Shown here piece by piece: positions 16,976 through 24,552 of a DNA stretch of 55,872 nucleotides. Source of the stretch: Scytonema sp. UIC 10036. Its GTDB lineage: Bacteria; Cyanobacteriota; Cyanobacteriia; Cyanobacteriales; Nostocaceae. The notes below the pieces were generated by a model that saw only the letters and a list, made by a program, of their open reading frames with translations, was not told the DNA's origin and did no database searches. The stretch spans positions 1-55,872 of the forward strand of contig NZ_WJFC01000079.1 in assembly GCF_009725235.1 (NCBI RefSeq). The letters are read 5' to 3'. Every line of letters starts with the position of its first letter. Within the stretch, counting starts at the first letter, position 1. The translations under genes and the position numbers were made by a program.

Positions 16976-17289
16976 ATTCTGCCACTAACTCCGGTTTCAT
17001 TAATGCCAAAAATATGATGAATCACATGAGGATATTTTTCTCTGGCCATTTTACTTGCTACCTCTTGATCCCGATCGATAAAACAATCACCACTATCGGG
17101 TTCAATGGCAATATACCAACCATAGTATTTATCTAGTATTTCTGGTTTTAAACGCTCAAAAATTAGCCAACAACGCTCATAAAATGCTTGTCTTCTGGCT
17201 TTTTCTTGAGCTTTTTGTGCTGGAGTCCATTGAATTTCCGGAAATACTCTCCCACGTCTGACAATTCTTTCTGGTGAAGAGTGTGTCAT
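16972..17289 (-). CDS. conserved hypothetical partner of the retropepsin gene
   Basis: A 105-residue protein from ATG 17,289 (MTHSSPERIVRRGRVFPEI); a longer frame from 17,340 is possible but lacks a better ribosome site, whereas GAGG lies before 17,289. Segments YGWYIAIEPDSGDCFIDRD and FGINETGVSGRI are recognised from a family of small cyanobacterial proteins often found directly upstream of a retropepsin-like gene. The function is unknown. The frame is intact although the downstream protease has a stop codon. One guess is that it is a substrate or partner of that protease. Confidence 0.65.
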   Translation of the reverse strand: MTHSSPERIVRRGRVFPEIQWTPAQKAQEKARRQAFYERCWLIFERLKPEILDKYYGWYIAIEPDSGDCFIDRDQEVASKMAREKYPHVIHHIFGINETGVSGRI

Positions 17290-17351
17290 AGTTTTGACCT
17301 CATTAAAATTTATTGTCCATATTTCATTATAAAATGCCATTTAGCACCTCT

Positions 17352-17612
17352 TCACGACTCTGGGTGCGATGTGTTGCTAGACATCGTATTTGACGCGGCA
17401 GATTTATTTTCCTGCATAACTCTTATCAAAAATCGTAGAGCCTCATTGACTGCATCTGAATCTGGAAACATCTTGGCAACATCTGGTTCTAGATGAATAA
17501 CCGTCCCACCAAAACTTTTGCGTTCAGCGCCTAACCTTCTAACACGCAGACTCTTTAAGTCATACTCTGACTGAAGTTCATCTTCCATCTCTGGCTCATC
17601 AACCTTCTTCAT
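17352..17612 (-). CDS. BrnA-like antitoxin
   Basis: An 86-residue protein: an acidic lead (KKVDEPEMEDELQSEYDL), the LKSLRVRRLGAERKSF segment, then a ribbon-helix-helix-like C-terminus (VAKMFPDSDAVNEALRFLIR). It overlaps the end of a BrnT toxin fragment by 14 bases in the usual toxin-then-antitoxin order. BrnA binds BrnT and represses the operon in known systems. Its toxin partner is truncated here, so it is an orphan. The assignment rests on the pairing and the C-terminal pattern. Confidence 0.6.
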   Translation of the reverse strand: MKKVDEPEMEDELQSEYDLKSLRVRRLGAERKSFGGTVIHLEPDVAKMFPDSDAVNEALRFLIRVMQENKSAASNTMSSNTSHPES

Positions 17613-17745
17613 ATGCTTCTCGCTCGGCTCGTGTTACAACTCTTGCACTAATTAAACGAATGGAGTCACCTCTTTCTGTGTGAGACACAATCAGTATGCG
17701 TCCACGGTTTGACTTTCCAACAATAAATTTGGGAAAGTGATTGGC
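17599..17745 (-). pseudogene. BrnT-like toxin, 5'-truncated
   Basis: The last ~48 codons of a BrnT-type RNase toxin: GRILIVSHTERGDSIRLISA then RVVTRAEREAYEEG. The GR.L.V..TER...IR.ISAR...R.ERE.YE pattern is diagnostic. The N-terminal half is absent, with a TAA immediately upstream at 17,746-17,748. Confidence 0.7.
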
Positions 17746-17835
17746 TTAAACTATATCATTCTTTGCCGAAAATTGCATAACCCCAATGCATCTATAAATA
17801 TATCAATGCTTTCTTGAGCAGTTTTTTGAAGGGCA

Positions 17836-17940
17836 TCTTTAAGTAAAGCTGCGGAGCTTTTACGACAACCGATTCACGAAGTAGAACCTGGATTAAAAGA
17901 ACCGCGTATTGATGGCGTTAATAACTACAATGGAAGTTAA
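17836..17940 (+). pseudogene. second copy of the XRE-regulator C-terminal tail
   Basis: The frame reads SLSKAAELLRQPIHEVEPGL then KEP and a random end. It is almost the same as the tail at 15,026-15,090. No upstream coding part is present, so this is either a duplicated scrap or the remnant of another XRE/ImmA-type gene. Confidence 0.65.
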
Positions 17941-18130
17941 TTATAATTCCTCATATGAAAGTCGAGTCTATCCTCATACAAAACTTCAAGCGCTTGAATC
18001 CCCAGTTGTGTTCCGCGTAGGCGAAGCCCATCGAAGATATCGCATTCTCAAGGGAATTGAAGAAACAGCAGAGGATGTTTGGACTTGGTTAGCAGAATGG
18101 CAACGACTACGGGAGTTAATTGCACAGTAA
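17909..18130 (+). other. short open frame containing an interspersed repeat, doubtful gene
   Basis: A 73-codon frame. Its middle (FRVGEAHRRYRI) is encoded by the interspersed repeat CGCGTAGGCGAAGCCCATCG, and its end (EETAEDVWTWLAEWQRLREL) looks protein-like. It overlaps the XRE tail scrap in another frame. It is probably a gene fragment with a repeat insertion; not recognised. Confidence 0.3.
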
Positions 18131-18608
18131 ACTAGTTCTCCTATGCTTAAGGTAATGCCAGCTACCACATAGTGTGGTTTATTTACTTGAAAACTGCTGT
18201 AATATGAGGAGGTGTTCCCAAGTCGCTAAATTGTTTATTAAACCTCACAAACATCTATAAAGCTTTCAAATAATGGGAAATAATGTCACGTTCTGTGGAT
18301 ATTGCCGTCTCAAACGGCACTTTCAGTACAAATCATGTCATTTTTGTGAAATCTACGTGGAGTGCGGTATGATTTGTATATAATTAATTTCTAGTTGAGC
18401 TTTAAATAAATGACATTAAAGCTCTGAGAAATCTTAAATGTAAAACAGAAGCATGACTAAGTTGAGGTAGTAAAATATTTGAGATGATGATGGAATTGTA
18501 AATATCCATTATGTTTTCTTTGCTAATCGGTGTAAAATGAGATAGATTCATTACAAAAAATCAAATTTCTACAGTCAAAGCAGTATGAACACAGGAGGTG
18601 ATAATAGC
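18131..18608. other. upstream flank of the TnpB-like gene
   Basis: No gene is seen. It holds a short hairpin GCCGTCTCAAACGGC (about 18,304-18,318), several A/T-rich runs and no obvious TnpA gene or transposon end. The left boundary of the TnpB element cannot be placed. Confidence 0.4.
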
Positions 18609-20093
18609 GTGGCACTCAGAAAACAGAAGGGACATTTCTTGATTAATGAAGCCATGGTCGGTGTAATTGAAACAAAACACCCTGGTTATGTAGAGGCAAC
18701 ACAAAAGCTATTTAATTCAGTTGTGATGTTTTATGTGAAGGTGATGGGAGTAGATGTAGAAAAATGCCTGAGTGTATCCGTATCAGATTTATACCAAGTC
18801 TATGAATCTCTAACTATTACAAATAAAAAACGGGCTGAGGTGCCACATCCGATACCTTTTAAAGATGTTCCCAAAGATTTCAGACGTGCTGCCATCAAAA
18901 AAGCGTTCGGCATTGTTAAATCTCATGATAGTAATTTAAAACGTTGGCAACAACGCATTGAGAGAGCAAATCAAGCTAAAACACTCAAGAAAAAAACTCG
19001 ACTCAAAAAGAAAGCAGGAAAACCGCCAACATTACCGACATCAACTAACTTCCCGACACAGTTTTACTCTTCGATGTTTGGGCAAGATACAGGCGACTCT
19101 ATAGTTGTAAAGCTGTGGACTGGATCAAGTTGGGTGAAAGAAAAATTCCTCTACAAGTGTCGAGAATTACCATCGGGGTATCAAAAAAGTACAATGTCAC
19201 TGATGATATCAAATGGGAAACTTAACATATGTTGGGTGATTCAAAAACTCACTCCAAGTCAGGGGAAATTAGATGAGCAAATTCAAGCTTATGGCAAACT
19301 CCGAGTTCTCAGCATCGATTTAAATTTATCCGACCCAATCGTCGTTGCCAAGGTGCTAGAAGGGTACGAAGATACGGGCGTTGTTGAAGAAATAACCACT
19401 CTTCGCCTTCAAGGAAACAATCGCTTATCTCATCTTAGGAAGCGCTACCTAGGACTAATTGCCAAAGCTAAAAAGCTCACGAATACGCATACAGAGTTAG
19501 GGAATTCACCGCCAAAGCGAATGTGTGCGACTTTGTGGGAGCGAATCAAAAATCTTGAGAAAGATTTGATTGAAAAAATCTCAAATACTCTTGTAGAGTT
19601 CGCTCTAAAATATCAGTGTCAGTTAATCGTTTTTGAAAACTTAAAAAGTTTAAAAGCTCTCAAAGGTAAATACTCACATCGGAGTAATATCAAGCGTTCA
19701 AACTGGATAGCAAAGAAAATTCAAAAACGAACTGAACACAAAGCGCTGGCACGTTATTCGATTTATACAACACGCATTAACCCTGCTTACACTTCAATCA
19801 CTGATGCGTTTCTGGGTGGGAAATGCCTACGTGGTTCTCAAGTCGGAAGTTTAAACTTATACTTGTGGAGCGAGAGAGGTTTAGGAAAGTTGGTCAAGAC
19901 TCCAGAGGGGAAAATTTATGACTCTGGGGATAACGCGGCTAGAAACATCGCCTTAAAATATCTAGCCAGCAAGTTTAAAAAGCCTGTGGTCTTAAAACAC
20001 CCTGGTTTGGTCTCGGGTTGTGTGGCGTGGTTGCCGTTGCCTGATGCCAAGGGAACTGTGCTGATTCCCAGTTGGTGTGCGCTCTCCGTGTAG
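18609..20093 (+). CDS. TnpB-like protein with degenerate C-terminus
   Basis: A 494-residue TnpB/OrfB-type protein (RNA-guided nuclease family of IS200/IS605 elements). I start it at GTG 18,609 because GGAGG lies 10 bases upstream; ATG 18,585 in the same frame has no ribosome site. A basic region (KKKTRLKKKAGKPP) precedes RuvC-I LSIDLNLSDP (Asp237). RuvC-II is LIVFENLKS (Glu343). The C-terminus has RINPAYTS, but the four-cysteine zinc ribbon that normally follows is absent, leaving GGKCLRGS. The third RuvC motif is DSGDNAARNI with Gly440 where an aspartate two residues before Asn is usual; Asp438 or Asp441 might substitute. No TnpA is nearby. The nuclease may be inactive or of a divergent branch. 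Confidence 0.8.
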   Translation: MALRKQKGHFLINEAMVGVIETKHPGYVEATQKLFNSVVMFYVKVMGVDVEKCLSVSVSDLYQVYESLTITNKKRAEVPHPIPFKDVPKDFRRAAIKKAFGIVKSHDSNLKRWQQRIERANQAKTLKKKTRLKKKAGKPPTLPTSTNFPTQFYSSMFGQDTGDSIVVKLWTGSSWVKEKFLYKCRELPSGYQKSTMSLMISNGKLNICWVIQKLTPSQGKLDEQIQAYGKLRVLSIDLNLSDPIVVAKVLEGYEDTGVVEEITTLRLQGNNRLSHLRKRYLGLIAKAKKLTNTHTELGNSPPKRMCATLWERIKNLEKDLIEKISNTLVEFALKYQCQLIVFENLKSLKALKGKYSHRSNIKRSNWIAKKIQKRTEHKALARYSIYTTRINPAYTSITDAFLGGKCLRGSQVGSLNLYLWSERGLGKLVKTPEGKIYDSGDNAARNIALKYLASKFKKPVVLKHPGLVSGCVAWLPLPDAKGTVLIPSWCALSV

Positions 20094-20180
20094 CTAATTG
20101 CTACTAGATACCCAATCAATATAGTAGCCGCCAGTTCGGTCGTCTATGCTTGGGTGTATCAGAAAGGCCAATTAAGATGA
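20094..20180 (+). other. possible TnpB guide-RNA/right-end region
   Basis: Immediately after the TnpB-like stop, an imperfect inverted repeat GATACCCAA (20,107-20,115) / TTGGGTGTATC (20,150-20,160) encloses GTAGCCGCCAGTTCGGTCGTC. In active TnpB elements the 3' end of the gene and the following bases form the guide RNA. Whether this structure is one is unverified. Confidence 0.25.
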
Positions 20181-20254
20181 AATATTTGATAAGGTTTGTG
20201 AACTTTGTTAAGTATTTTTACAGCACATAAGAACGCTTGAACAACAAACACACG

Positions 20255-20488
20255 ATGCGAATTACACCTGACGGTCAGATTACCATCCCTCCTGAAATTC
20301 GAGAGGCGCTAAGCATTTCTCCCGACGTAGAATTAGCGTTTGAAATCGAAGGCGATCGTCTTTACCTCAAGAAAATACAACCTGCTAATAAAATCCTAAG
20401 CTGGATTGACACCATGCGGGGTTGCGCTGCTGGAAATCTCACCACTGACCAAATCATGAACCTCACCCGCAGCGACGACAATCAATGA
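20255..20488 (+). CDS. VapB-type antitoxin, AbrB/SpoVT fold
   Basis: A 77-residue protein from ATG 20,255. It opens with the AbrB-type DNA-binding segment MRITPDGQITIPPEIREAL and continues LAFEIEGDRLYLKKI. The tail (WIDTMRGCAAGNLTTDQIM) is the toxin-wrapping part common to cyanobacterial VapB. It overlaps the downstream toxin by 4 bases (ATGA). It would neutralise VapC and repress the operon. A TTG upstream (20,237) could extend the frame by six codons but adds nothing recognisable. Confidence 0.88.
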   Translation: MRITPDGQITIPPEIREALSISPDVELAFEIEGDRLYLKKIQPANKILSWIDTMRGCAAGNLTTDQIMNLTRSDDNQ

Positions 20489-20889
20489 CCGTCTTGGTAG
20501 ACAGCAACGTTATCCTCGACATTCTTACCAACGATCCCAACTGGTTTGATTGGTCAGCCCTTCAACTGACAACCTATGCCAGCCAAGACCAACTAGCCAT
20601 CAATCCCATTATCTACGCTGAGATTGCCGTCGGCTTTCCCCGAGAACAGGAACTCATCACTGCATTGTCGGAAGATATATTTCAACGTCTCCCTTTACCT
20701 TGGGATGCAGCATTCCTAGCAGGTCAAAGTTTTCTTAACTACCGTCGTCGTGGTGGCGCAAGAACCTCCCCATTGCCTGATTTCTACATTGGTGCCCATG
20801 CTAGCGTTGCTAATTTGCCTCTCATTACCCGCGATGTCAATCGCTATCGCACCTACTTTCCCAACGTTAGGCTCATTTCACCTGAATAG
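20485..20889 (+). CDS. vapC: VapC PIN-domain toxin
   Basis: A 134-residue PIN-domain ribonuclease. MTVLVDSNVILDIL gives the first catalytic Asp6; Glu near residue 45 (IIYAEIAVGF), the LPDFYIGAHA segment with Asp near 98, and LITRDVNRYRTYFP complete the acidic site. The length is normal and the frame intact, in contrast to the frameshifted PIN toxin at 15.1 kb. It is translationally coupled to the antitoxin. It acts on RNA in the cytoplasm when the antitoxin is degraded. Confidence 0.92.
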   Translation: MTVLVDSNVILDILTNDPNWFDWSALQLTTYASQDQLAINPIIYAEIAVGFPREQELITALSEDIFQRLPLPWDAAFLAGQSFLNYRRRGGARTSPLPDFYIGAHASVANLPLITRDVNRYRTYFPNVRLISPE

Positions 20890-20907
20890 GCATGAAATTA
20901 TATCGGT

Positions 20908-21170
20908 AAGGATTGGACAGAAGGAACATTAAAATTAATTGATTGCTTAAAAAAGCATAACAACTATATCATAAGAGCATCACAACAATTAAAAGGTGGG
21001 TTGGTGAGATTGTAGGATATTTTGAAAGAAGAACAACTAACGGAATAATTGAAGGAATTAATAATAAATTGAAGCTACTAAAACGCTACGTATTTTGGTT
21101 GAGAAATTTTAATAATTTTGAAACGCGGGGTTTACTATTTTGGCATTTTCCGAAAAGTTTAGCCCACTAA
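20908..21170 (+). pseudogene. ISL3-family transposase C-terminal remnant
   Basis: One frame gives GYFERRTTNGIIEGINNKLK followed by LLKRYVFWLRNFNNFETRGL and ends LFWHFPKSLAH, the well-known tail of ISL3-type transposases (TTNG..EGINNKLK.IKR..G.RNF.NF). Upstream, DWTEGTLKLIDCLKKHNN in another frame belongs to the same gene, so there is a frameshift near 20,995. The catalytic N-terminal two thirds are gone. Confidence 0.75.
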
Positions 21171-21272
21171 GTACTTAAAAGCAGATTGGATAAATAATCT
21201 CTATTGTCCTATAAAAGACATAGGTGGAGATTTCCAAATCACAGAAATTGATTTTTAATTAGGAGATTTAGC

Positions 21273-21662
21273 ATGAGTAACTTTTACGAATTGATCCAGA
21301 AGATTAAGAAAAGACCGTCCATGTATCTAGGTAAACCCGCAATCAGTAATCTCCGCTCCTGTTTAGCTGGTTACATTCTTGCTCGACGTGAACTAGGCAT
21401 TTCTCAGACTGAACAAGAAAAGAAATTTACTGAATTTCAAGAATGGATTCAGAAAAAATTCAACATCTCTTCCAGCCAATCCTGGGATAAAGTGATTCTC
21501 TTCTATTCAGAAGATGAACGCACTGCTCTAGAGCGTTTCTTCGAGTTGTTTGAAGAATTTGTAAGCCCTGATAACAAAAATCTTGTTGAATCACAAAATT
21601 CTCAACTAGAATCTTCGCCCGACTTGTTTGTGAGTAAACTCTCAAGCCGAACGAACTCTTGA
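21273..21662 (+). CDS. conserved hypothetical protein (RPSMYLGK motif)
   Basis: A 129-residue soluble protein with N-terminal FYELIQKIKKRPSMYLGKPA, then LRSCLAGYILARRELGI, EFQEWIQKKFNISSSQSWDK and an acidic FYSEDERTALERFFELFEEF. The RP.MY.GK start and SWD..I.FYS.DE.EA...FFELFEEF are conserved in a family found across bacteria, sometimes among polymorphic-toxin immunity genes; the function is not known to me. AGGAG (TTAGGAGATTTAGC) precedes ATG 21,273. The last ~20 residues look untidy. It lies just upstream of dpdK in the same direction, with no established link. Confidence 0.65.
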   Translation: MSNFYELIQKIKKRPSMYLGKPAISNLRSCLAGYILARRELGISQTEQEKKFTEFQEWIQKKFNISSSQSWDKVILFYSEDERTALERFFELFEEFVSPDNKNLVESQNSQLESSPDLFVSKLSSRTNS

Positions 21663-21769
21663 AAACTGCTCTCTAACGATTTTATTTTGGGATTATGCCC
21701 TGCTGCTATTATTGTGGAGTCATGCTTTGAGGAAAAATTAGATAAGCACTCTCAATGTGGGCTTTCATT

Positions 21770-22291
21770 ATGCCTTCCCGTTACATACACTCCCGCCTAA
21801 GCTCGCGCCAAATCCCCGACTTACTCCAAACAATCTTTACCGCCGAACTCCTTAACCCCAGTCAATGTATATGGCTCGTCTCCCCCTGGATATCGGATCT
21901 CCCGATTATCGATAACACCGCTAACACCTTCCTGTGCTTGCAACCTTCCTGGAGTCGCTCCCACATCCGCCTCTCCCAAATACTCACCACCTTAGCTGAA
22001 CGCGGAACAACCGTACACATTGCTACCCGTTCCGATACCCATAACAACACTTTTAAAGAAAAAGTCAAAGCCAGAATTGACAATCAAGAATTTCCCATAC
22101 GATTTCATATGACCGAAGAACTCCATGCAAAAGGTATCCTAGGAGACGGGTATTATCTTGCGGGTTCTATGAATTTCACTTACAACGGTACGACTGTTAA
22201 TGAAGAAGCTTTAACTTACGAGACATCAAAAGAAGTTGTTGCTCGAGAACAGTTAGTTTTTACCCAACGTTGGGGAGGGGTAATACGATGA
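21770..22291 (+). CDS. dpdK: DpdK, phospholipase D-like protein of the dpd locus
   Basis: A 173-residue PLD-superfamily protein. The C-terminal half has a single H.K motif, ELHAKGILGDGYYLAGSMNF (His119, Lys121), so a dimer would form the active site as in PLD-type nucleases. The N-terminal half reads CIWLVSPWISDLPIID. Size and sequence match DpdK of the 7-deazapurine-in-DNA island. I start at ATG 21,770 (MPSRYIHSRL) because homology begins there; an ATG at 21,755 is in frame. Its stop overlaps dpdD (ATGA), showing coupling. The frame is intact. A DNA nuclease role in restriction is inferred from fold. Confidence 0.8.
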   Translation: MPSRYIHSRLSSRQIPDLLQTIFTAELLNPSQCIWLVSPWISDLPIIDNTANTFLCLQPSWSRSHIRLSQILTTLAERGTTVHIATRSDTHNNTFKEKVKARIDNQEFPIRFHMTEELHAKGILGDGYYLAGSMNFTYNGTTVNEEALTYETSKEVVAREQLVFTQRWGGVIR

Positions 22292-24552
22292 ACGATCGCA
22301 GTCCTACAGAAGTCCGCCACTTCCTAGAGCAATTTTTTGGTACGGGTAACAAGTTTGACTTAAACCAAATAGAACAGAACGAAGGAAAACAAGCAAAAAT
22401 CCGTCCTTGGGTAGAGTTGTTGACAAGAGACGAACCTCAACCCACAGTTCTTCCCTGCTGGCGAGAAGCAGGTGTAGATTGGTATGCGCTCGCCCTTTCC
22501 GAACGCCAATTACGTCGCTTAAGTGAAGAATTAATGGCGTTTGTCGGTCCCACATATTCCACATTTCGGGGACAAAGAGCACAACTCAACCTGCAAGACC
22601 CCGTAGAAGCAGCAGTTTACGAATTTACCAACGGGGCTACAGTCAAACTGTCCGGACAAGCAAAGGACATTTGGGAAGCACTAGAGCGGATGCGTTGGAT
22701 CGGTGAGAGACGGGTAAAACGGGTTGCAGATGTACCCCGTCCCACAGGTCGAGTGCTGCGTGACTTTTACATGGCGCTCCAAGCAGGCGATCGCTCTTCT
22801 GCGGAAAACTTCCTACAATACCTTTTAGACCAACACCGCCTGGATGCGCTGAATCTTCTGTTTCTGCGGGTGCAACTCTTAGCAGAATTAGAGCAATGGA
22901 AAGAGTTGTTAACCTTACCAGAACTGGGCAATCTTTTACAAGTTCGCAGACCCTTTGCCGTTACCCAGGCATTACTAAAAGCAGTATACCGCAGTGAACT
23001 GCAACATTTTGAGGACAATAACGCTCCCAATAGTGCGATCGCCTATTTCAAAGAAGTTATTTTTCCCCGTTACAACCATCTTTTTGCTGTCCGCGCAGGT
23101 AGTAAAATCCCAGAAGTCTTAAAGTTATTTATGCTACTGGCTGTAGGTGGGGAACCATCAAAACCCGCTCTCCGAGACGAACTGCTAGCAATTGAGGACG
23201 TTGAGGAGACTCACTATCTTTATTTACAAAGGTTAGCTGCACTCCTGCCCGATACTACACCACCCAGCACGGGCGATTCCTTGCAACAAGCCGAACAGCT
23301 AGTCAAAAACGGGGACTTCGACCAAGCGTTTTCATTGCTCTGTGATGCTCCATCGTCGAATGAAAAAGTTCGCTTGCTCTTCCAATGCGCCTACGAATTG
23401 CAAACCTTAGCATTGGAAAACGCTGCATTGCAAGCCTTCGACGAGTTAACTCGTGATGAGCAAAGCGCTTTGCTGAAGGTTCGTTGGAACCAAAATTTTC
23501 TTACCCAATTGCAGGGAACCCAGGAAGGGACAACTGATCTGACAGCTTTATCTGTCCCAACGAATTGGCTAGAGTGGTTATCGCAGGTTGATAAAAATCC
23601 CAGTTGGGAAAGAGCGCTATATGTAGCACACCAAGGATCTGAGGAATGGGATGTCACTGGCTTGCTAATGGAACCGCAGACAGTAGCAAAGTTTCAGGAC
23701 TTGTTGTACGAGCTAGAGTCAAACGCTGCGTCGATTTTGCATGAAGCCCTTCCCTACTTGCTAAAATTTTTTCAAGAAGATGAGCACTTTCTCCGTCGCG
23801 AGTTTCTCACCATTTATCAGTCGCTACTAGAACTACTAGTCTTTAGCACAAAAGGTGGAGAGCCAGATTTGGTTTTGTTCAATAATTTAGCGATCGCTCT
23901 CTTAACACTCGGAGTTAACACGAAAGAATATACCGAAATAGTCAACTATGCTTTAGCGCTTTGGACGCAGTTCGCTTCACCTATAAACGTTCACTGGATA
24001 CTTGATTTAATAGATGCACTAGTATTATACCCTTGCCCAGTCCCAGAAAATCGCGAAGGGCTACTATATGCGGCGGCTCAAACCATATACAGCCTTCCAG
24101 AACGTATTGATGAAGAACAATGGGTACTTTTTCGCACTTTAGTTAAAGACTTAAATTTGAAAGAATTCCTTTCAGATTTGTTTAGCAAACAAGCAAATTT
24201 AGTAGAGCAAAATCTTGAAGCTGAAGCAAGTATTTTCCAAAAACTCCAGGGAAAATCTGTTCTTATATATACCCTTACAGAAACTGTAGCCATCAGAGCA
24301 AAAAATATTTTAGAAGCAGCTTGTAAAGAAGTAAAAGTTCATCTCAGCCATCACAAAGGAGGTGATGATAGACTGCTTCAGTGGGTCAGAAATTCCGATC
24401 TTGTTGTGATGGTGACAGCTAGCGCTAAACACGCTGCCACAGGTTTTATTGAAGCCAATCGCCCTTCACATCTTGAACCCATTCTTCGTGTCAATAGTAA
24501 AGGAAGTGCAAGTATGCTGCGCGAAATTAGGAAATATTTAGCACGAGAGTAG
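22288..24552 (+). CDS. dpdD: DpdD, dpd locus protein of unknown function
   Basis: A 755-residue soluble protein beginning MNDRSPTEVRHFLEQFFGTG. ATG 22,288 was chosen because GGAGGGG sits 7 bases upstream and it overlaps dpdK by 4 bases. The middle (about 150-620) is a helical, TPR-like solenoid (LRDFYMALQAGDRSSAENFL; ALNLLFLRVQLLAELEQWKE). The last ~100 residues form a Rossmann-like module: SVLIYTLTETVAIRAKNIL, then LVVMVTASAKHAATGFIE. The overall pattern fits DpdD. It is required for neither base insertion nor any known enzymatic step and is assigned to the restriction side of the island. No lesion is seen, so dpdK-dpdD may be expressed even though dpdF and dpdJ are dead. Confidence 0.8.
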   Translation: MNDRSPTEVRHFLEQFFGTGNKFDLNQIEQNEGKQAKIRPWVELLTRDEPQPTVLPCWREAGVDWYALALSERQLRRLSEELMAFVGPTYSTFRGQRAQLNLQDPVEAAVYEFTNGATVKLSGQAKDIWEALERMRWIGERRVKRVADVPRPTGRVLRDFYMALQAGDRSSAENFLQYLLDQHRLDALNLLFLRVQLLAELEQWKELLTLPELGNLLQVRRPFAVTQALLKAVYRSELQHFEDNNAPNSAIAYFKEVIFPRYNHLFAVRAGSKIPEVLKLFMLLAVGGEPSKPALRDELLAIEDVEETHYLYLQRLAALLPDTTPPSTGDSLQQAEQLVKNGDFDQAFSLLCDAPSSNEKVRLLFQCAYELQTLALENAALQAFDELTRDEQSALLKVRWNQNFLTQLQGTQEGTTDLTALSVPTNWLEWLSQVDKNPSWERALYVAHQGSEEWDVTGLLMEPQTVAKFQDLLYELESNAASILHEALPYLLKFFQEDEHFLRREFLTIYQSLLELLVFSTKGGEPDLVLFNNLAIALLTLGVNTKEYTEIVNYALALWTQFASPINVHWILDLIDALVLYPCPVPENREGLLYAAAQTIYSLPERIDEEQWVLFRTLVKDLNLKEFLSDLFSKQANLVEQNLEAEASIFQKLQGKSVLIYTLTETVAIRAKNILEAACKEVKVHLSHHKGGDDRLLQWVRNSDLVVMVTASAKHAATGFIEANRPSHLEPILRVNSKGSASMLREIRKYLARE

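Noticed and set aside
18585..18608. ATG 18,585 as the start of the TnpB-like protein
   Set aside because: There is no ribosome site before it, while GGAGG lies at a proper distance before GTG 18,609 in the same frame.
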